From assembly GCF_010500245.1 (NCBI RefSeq), contig NZ_JAAGOX010000018.1:1-43090 (forward strand): a DNA stretch of 43,090 nucleotides, written 5' to 3'. The position numbers and the translations under genes were made by a program. The notes below the pieces were generated by a model. It made no database searches, was not told where the DNA came from, and saw only the letters and a list, made by a program, of their open reading frames with translations. The first letter of the stretch is position 1. The number at the start of each line of letters is the position of its first letter. Positions 42,149 through 43,090 of the stretch are shown here, piece after piece. The stretch comes from Ruegeria sp. PrR005. GTDB lineage: Bacteria; Pseudomonadota; Alphaproteobacteria; Rhodobacterales; Rhodobacteraceae.

Positions 42149-43090
42149 TCACAGATCCGAAACCCGCGAAAGCTGGATACCGACCGTTTCGAGGGAGTCG
42201 GCCACAGTTGTGATTGTCGCACGCTGAATCCCCGCCAGTTCGGGGTCATCGACCCGGACCAGAGCGATCGCCTTGCGGATCTCACCTGCCGCATTGTCCA
42301 GTGCCGTTCTGGCCTCGGCCAGCGCATCACGGCGGATCGCCTCACGTTCGGCATCAGTCGTTGCCGTGGCAAGGCGCCGTTCCGCCCGTTCGCGGCTCCG
42401 ATCGATGTCGGACCGCGCATTGCGGATGATGGTTGCCACGTTCTCCATACCCGGTGGCAGATCCGCCGTGATCTCGTCAAGCTCACCGGCAAAACTGTTC
42501 AATGCATCCGACAAACAGGCGAGGTAACGGCTGACATCGTTGCTGCCCTGCTGGCAGCTTTCGGCGGCAACCACCAACCGGTCCGAGAGGACCCGGACAT
42601 CTCCCAATGTCTTCAACGCTGCCTGCTTGGTCAGCCCGGTCGGACTCGTACCACCACCAATTGTCGTCCCTTCGGTGAACAGGACACGAATGTCATCTGT
42701 CGGGTTCGGCAGGCCAAAGCCACCCACTGAGGGCGGCCGCGGCACGGTATCGGCTGGCGCGTCCACGGTCATCGAACCGTCAACATAGGTGATATCGTAG
42801 TTCTCCAGCCCGGTGCCTGCGGCCGAGGTTACAGCAATCGCAAATGGACTATCCACAGCCAGAGCGCCGGTTGCACTGCCCGGACTGGTCAACTGAGCTG
42901 TGTTCACTCTGTCGCCTTCGACGATCAGACCGGACACCGAGAACTCGGTTCCTTGGAACACGAACTCTTCACCCTGGATCTTGGTCTGGTTCAGCGCCGT
43001 CACCACCAGCGGCGCGGGCGTCACCGTCAGCGCCCCGTCGACATAGGAGATCGCGTAGTTCTCCAGCCCCGTGCCCAGCGCGTCCGAGGC
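42149..43090 (-). CDS. C-terminal part of an MBG-repeat surface/secreted protein (N-terminus off window)
   Basis: The frame is open to the window edge and gives 313 residues before the stop at 42149. The first part has two copies of an MBG-type beta module, seen in GTGLENYAISYVDGALTV and GTGLENYDITYVDGSMTV, with APLVVTALNQTKIQGEEF between them. The rest is a helical, charged segment (about residues 140-310) rich in Ala, Arg, Asp and Glu (RSDIDRSRERAERRLATAT). MBG modules are typical of large filamentous haemagglutinin-like exoproteins. The helical C-terminus is not a standard sorting signal. It is 10 bases upstream of the caspase gene, as often seen for such exoproteins and accessory peptidases. 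Confidence 0.82.
   Translation of the reverse strand, partial: ASDALGTGLENYAISYVDGALTVTPAPLVVTALNQTKIQGEEFVFQGTEFSVSGLIVEGDRVNTAQLTSPGSATGALAVDSPFAIAVTSAAGTGLENYDITYVDGSMTVDAPADTVPRPPSVGGFGLPNPTDDIRVLFTEGTTIGGGTSPTGLTKQAALKTLGDVRVLSDRLVVAAESCQQGSNDVSRYLACLSDALNSFAGELDEITADLPPGMENVATIIRNARSDIDRSRERAERRLATATTDAEREAIRRDALAEARTALDNAAGEIRKAIALVRVDDPELAGIQRATITTVADSLETVGIQLSRVSDL

Overview
The window looks like a chromosome segment of a marine alphaproteobacterium of the Roseobacter group, probably near Ruegeria. That reading rests on high GC, alphaproteobacterial gene style, a glycine-betaine-type ABC transporter next to a cysteate sulfo-lyase-like enzyme, RTX proteins, and many catabolic operons with ATGA overlaps. 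The genus is inferred from remembered sequence similarity, not from a search.

Layout. 1-87 is the 3' end of an RTX protein gene that lies off the window. 147-5579 (minus) is an operon for a CuyA-like PLP lyase, a periplasmic binding protein, an ATPase, a permease and an alpha/beta hydrolase. A divergent LysR gene (5689-6606) shares its control region, which holds a perfect T-N11-A palindrome. 6723-10912 is a two-gene RND efflux system. 11039-15205 is a large RTX/nidogen-like secreted protein with near-identical 95-residue repeats, followed by a frameshifted relic of a second copy of its C-terminus. 15916-20736 is a catabolic cluster (Asp/Glu racemase family, M24, M20, Lrp regulator, diaminopropionate-lyase-like PLP enzyme) that recalls ectoine-utilisation clusters but with substituted enzymes. 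21080-26268 is mostly housekeeping: nadK, glyA, a DUF817 membrane protein, small membrane proteins, an esterase and a rhodanese. 26372-29848 holds a flavin monooxygenase, a cupin, an AraC regulator and a RidA protein.

The most unusual part is 29991-39855. A YcaO-TfuA-methyltransferase operon (31641-34914) lies beside a divergent bicovalent-type FAD oxidoreductase. Opposite it are a 1299-residue cyclase/ATPase/TPR protein and a 309-residue protein with an N-terminal nitrile-hydratase-like leader and a C-terminal half holding sixteen (A/G)-R-R-V-x-(E/D) motifs. I read this as a ribosomal peptide (RiPP) system: the repeat protein is the precursor, YcaO-TfuA the backbone-modifying pair, and the methyltransferase and flavoprotein possible tailoring enzymes. 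The repeats contain no Cys, Ser or Thr, so ordinary azoline formation is excluded there and thioamidation or another backbone change is more likely. No dedicated exporter or leader peptidase is visible in the window.

The right end (40213-43090, minus) encodes a periplasmic caspase-like protein with Sel1 repeats, preceded by the C-terminus of an MBG-repeat surface protein that runs off the window. No tRNA, rRNA, CRISPR array or complete insertion sequence was recognised.
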